5,192 nucleotides of DNA from Steroidobacteraceae bacterium (lineage in GTDB: Bacteria > Pseudomonadota > Gammaproteobacteria > Steroidobacterales > Steroidobacteraceae). The notes under the pieces were generated by a model. It worked only from the letters and a program-made list of their open reading frames with translations. It had not been told where the DNA came from and searched no databases. A program made the translations under genes and the position numbers. The DNA lies in assembly GCA_021325695.1 (NCBI GenBank), contig JAJTCR010000142.1, forward strand, positions 1 through 5,192, in the 5' to 3' direction. Shown here piece by piece: positions 4,544 to 5,192 of the stretch. Position 1 is the stretch's first letter. Every line of letters starts with the position of its first letter.

Positions 4544-5192
4544 ATGTCCACGCTCACGTCCGATCCCACGCCTGCTTCGCCCCCCGCGTCCGCGGTCGAC
4601 GGTGCACTCGCCGCGCATTCGCCGCCGATGCACGAGTCCCACGTGCAAGGCCTCACGCGCATCCACCAGGGCAAGGTGCGCGACATCTACGGGATCCCGG
4701 ACGATCCTCACCACATGTTGATCGTCACGACGGACCGTCTGAGCGCATTCGACGTGGTGCTCCCGGACCCCATCCCCGGCAAGGGCCGCGTGCTCACCAG
4801 CATTTCGAACTTCTGGTTCGCGCGGACCGGCCACATCGTGCCGAACCACCTCGCGGCACCCGAGCGGCGGGACCTCACGGGGGTGGTGCCGAGTGCGGCC
4901 GATCGCGCGCTGCTCACCGATCGGGCGATGGTCGTGCGGCGGTTGAAGGCATTGCCCGTGGAGGCCGTCGTGCGCGGGTACCTCATTGGCTCGGGCTGGA
5001 AGGACTACTTGCGCACGGGCGAAGTCTGCGGCATCCGGCTGCCCGCCGGCCTGCGCATGGCGGACCAGCTGCCGGAGCCCATCTTCACGCCGTCGACCAA
5101 GGCCGCGCAAGGCCACCACGACGAGAACGTCGGCTTCGGCGAGATCGTCAAGCTGATCGGCGAGGAGCTGGCCACGCAGGTGCGCGACCGTG
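4544..5192 (+). CDS. purC: Phosphoribosylaminoimidazole-succinocarboxamide synthase, 5' part (runs off the right edge)
   Basis: PurC (SAICAR synthetase) joins aspartate to 5-amino-1-(5-phosphoribosyl)imidazole-4-carboxylate with ATP, a middle step of purine synthesis in the cytoplasm. The visible 216 codons show GKVRDIY (43-49, nucleotide-binding loop), TDRLSAFD (63-70), GKGRVLTSISNFWF (79-92), the signature PVEAVVRGYLIGSGW (138-152), EPIFTPSTKA (178-187) and DENVGFGE (193-200). The insert around 101-128 and the spacing of motifs suggest the longer, roughly 300-residue bacterial/yeast-type enzyme rather than the 237-residue E. coli type. The ATG at 4544 has GGTGG 7 bases upstream. It yields about 28 residues of Ser/Pro/Ala-rich sequence before the core. 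Met29 (ATG at 4628) would give a more usual N-terminus but has no ribosome site. The 3' end lies beyond the window. Confidence 0.95.
   Translation, partial: MSTLTSDPTPASPPASAVDGALAAHSPPMHESHVQGLTRIHQGKVRDIYGIPDDPHHMLIVTTDRLSAFDVVLPDPIPGKGRVLTSISNFWFARTGHIVPNHLAAPERRDLTGVVPSAADRALLTDRAMVVRRLKALPVEAVVRGYLIGSGWKDYLRTGEVCGIRLPAGLRMADQLPEPIFTPSTKAAQGHHDENVGFGEIVKLIGEELATQVRDR

Noticed and set aside
4475..5119. A long upstream extension of djlA that would make a 505-residue protein
   Set aside because: The extra part is antisense to purC. The DjlA family starts just before the membrane segment, at the ATG at 4472-4474.
1..5192. Search for mobile elements, CRISPR repeats, tRNA genes, toxin-antitoxin pairs or defence genes
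   Set aside because: No repeat-spacer pattern, transposase motif, cloverleaf-like sequence or relevant protein family was seen; the window is densely filled by housekeeping genes.

Overview
The window looks like ordinary chromosomal core genome from a high-GC gammaproteobacterium that is not enteric. Two points support this. It uses a di-iron Coq7 hydroxylase for ubiquinone, which E. coli does not have. Its CRP-family regulator carries the recognition-helix sequence REMAGRVLK, which from memory is closest to Xanthomonas Clp and Pseudomonas Vfr. The order Xanthomonadales or a neighbouring lineage (Nevskiales, Steroidobacterales, Chromatiales) would fit, but the exact lineage cannot be read from the sequence alone.

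Layout from left to right. (1) The 5' part of rplM (ribosomal protein L13) is on the minus strand and runs off the left edge. (2) A 147-bp divergent promoter region holds a good rplM promoter and, for the other direction, a perfect TATAAT very close to the coq7 start. (3) coq7 is on the plus strand. (4) A 116-bp AT-richer gap contains an inverted repeat. (5) A crp/vfr/clp-type regulator on the plus strand has a 44-residue C-terminal extension ending in 13 consecutive Asp/Glu residues. (6) Three genes lie on the minus strand and are probably one transcript in the order djlA, rpe, ddaH, with gaps of 25 and 47 bases. ddaH meets crp tail to tail with no base between the two stop codons. (7) A 69-bp divergent gap separates djlA from purC, which is on the plus strand and runs off the right edge.

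The genes serve general housekeeping: translation (L13), ubiquinone synthesis (Coq7), global cyclic-nucleotide-type regulation (Crp), the pentose phosphate pathway (Rpe), membrane-anchored Hsp70 co-chaperone function (DjlA), purine synthesis (PurC) and hydrolysis of methylated arginine (DDAH). The only genes that depart from the standard core are ddaH, placed last in an rpe operon, and the acidic tail of Crp.

I found no mobile elements, CRISPR arrays, tRNA or rRNA genes, defence genes or toxin-antitoxin pairs. Nothing here looks like a new multi-gene system. The most unusual single feature is the acidic tail on the CRP-family protein.
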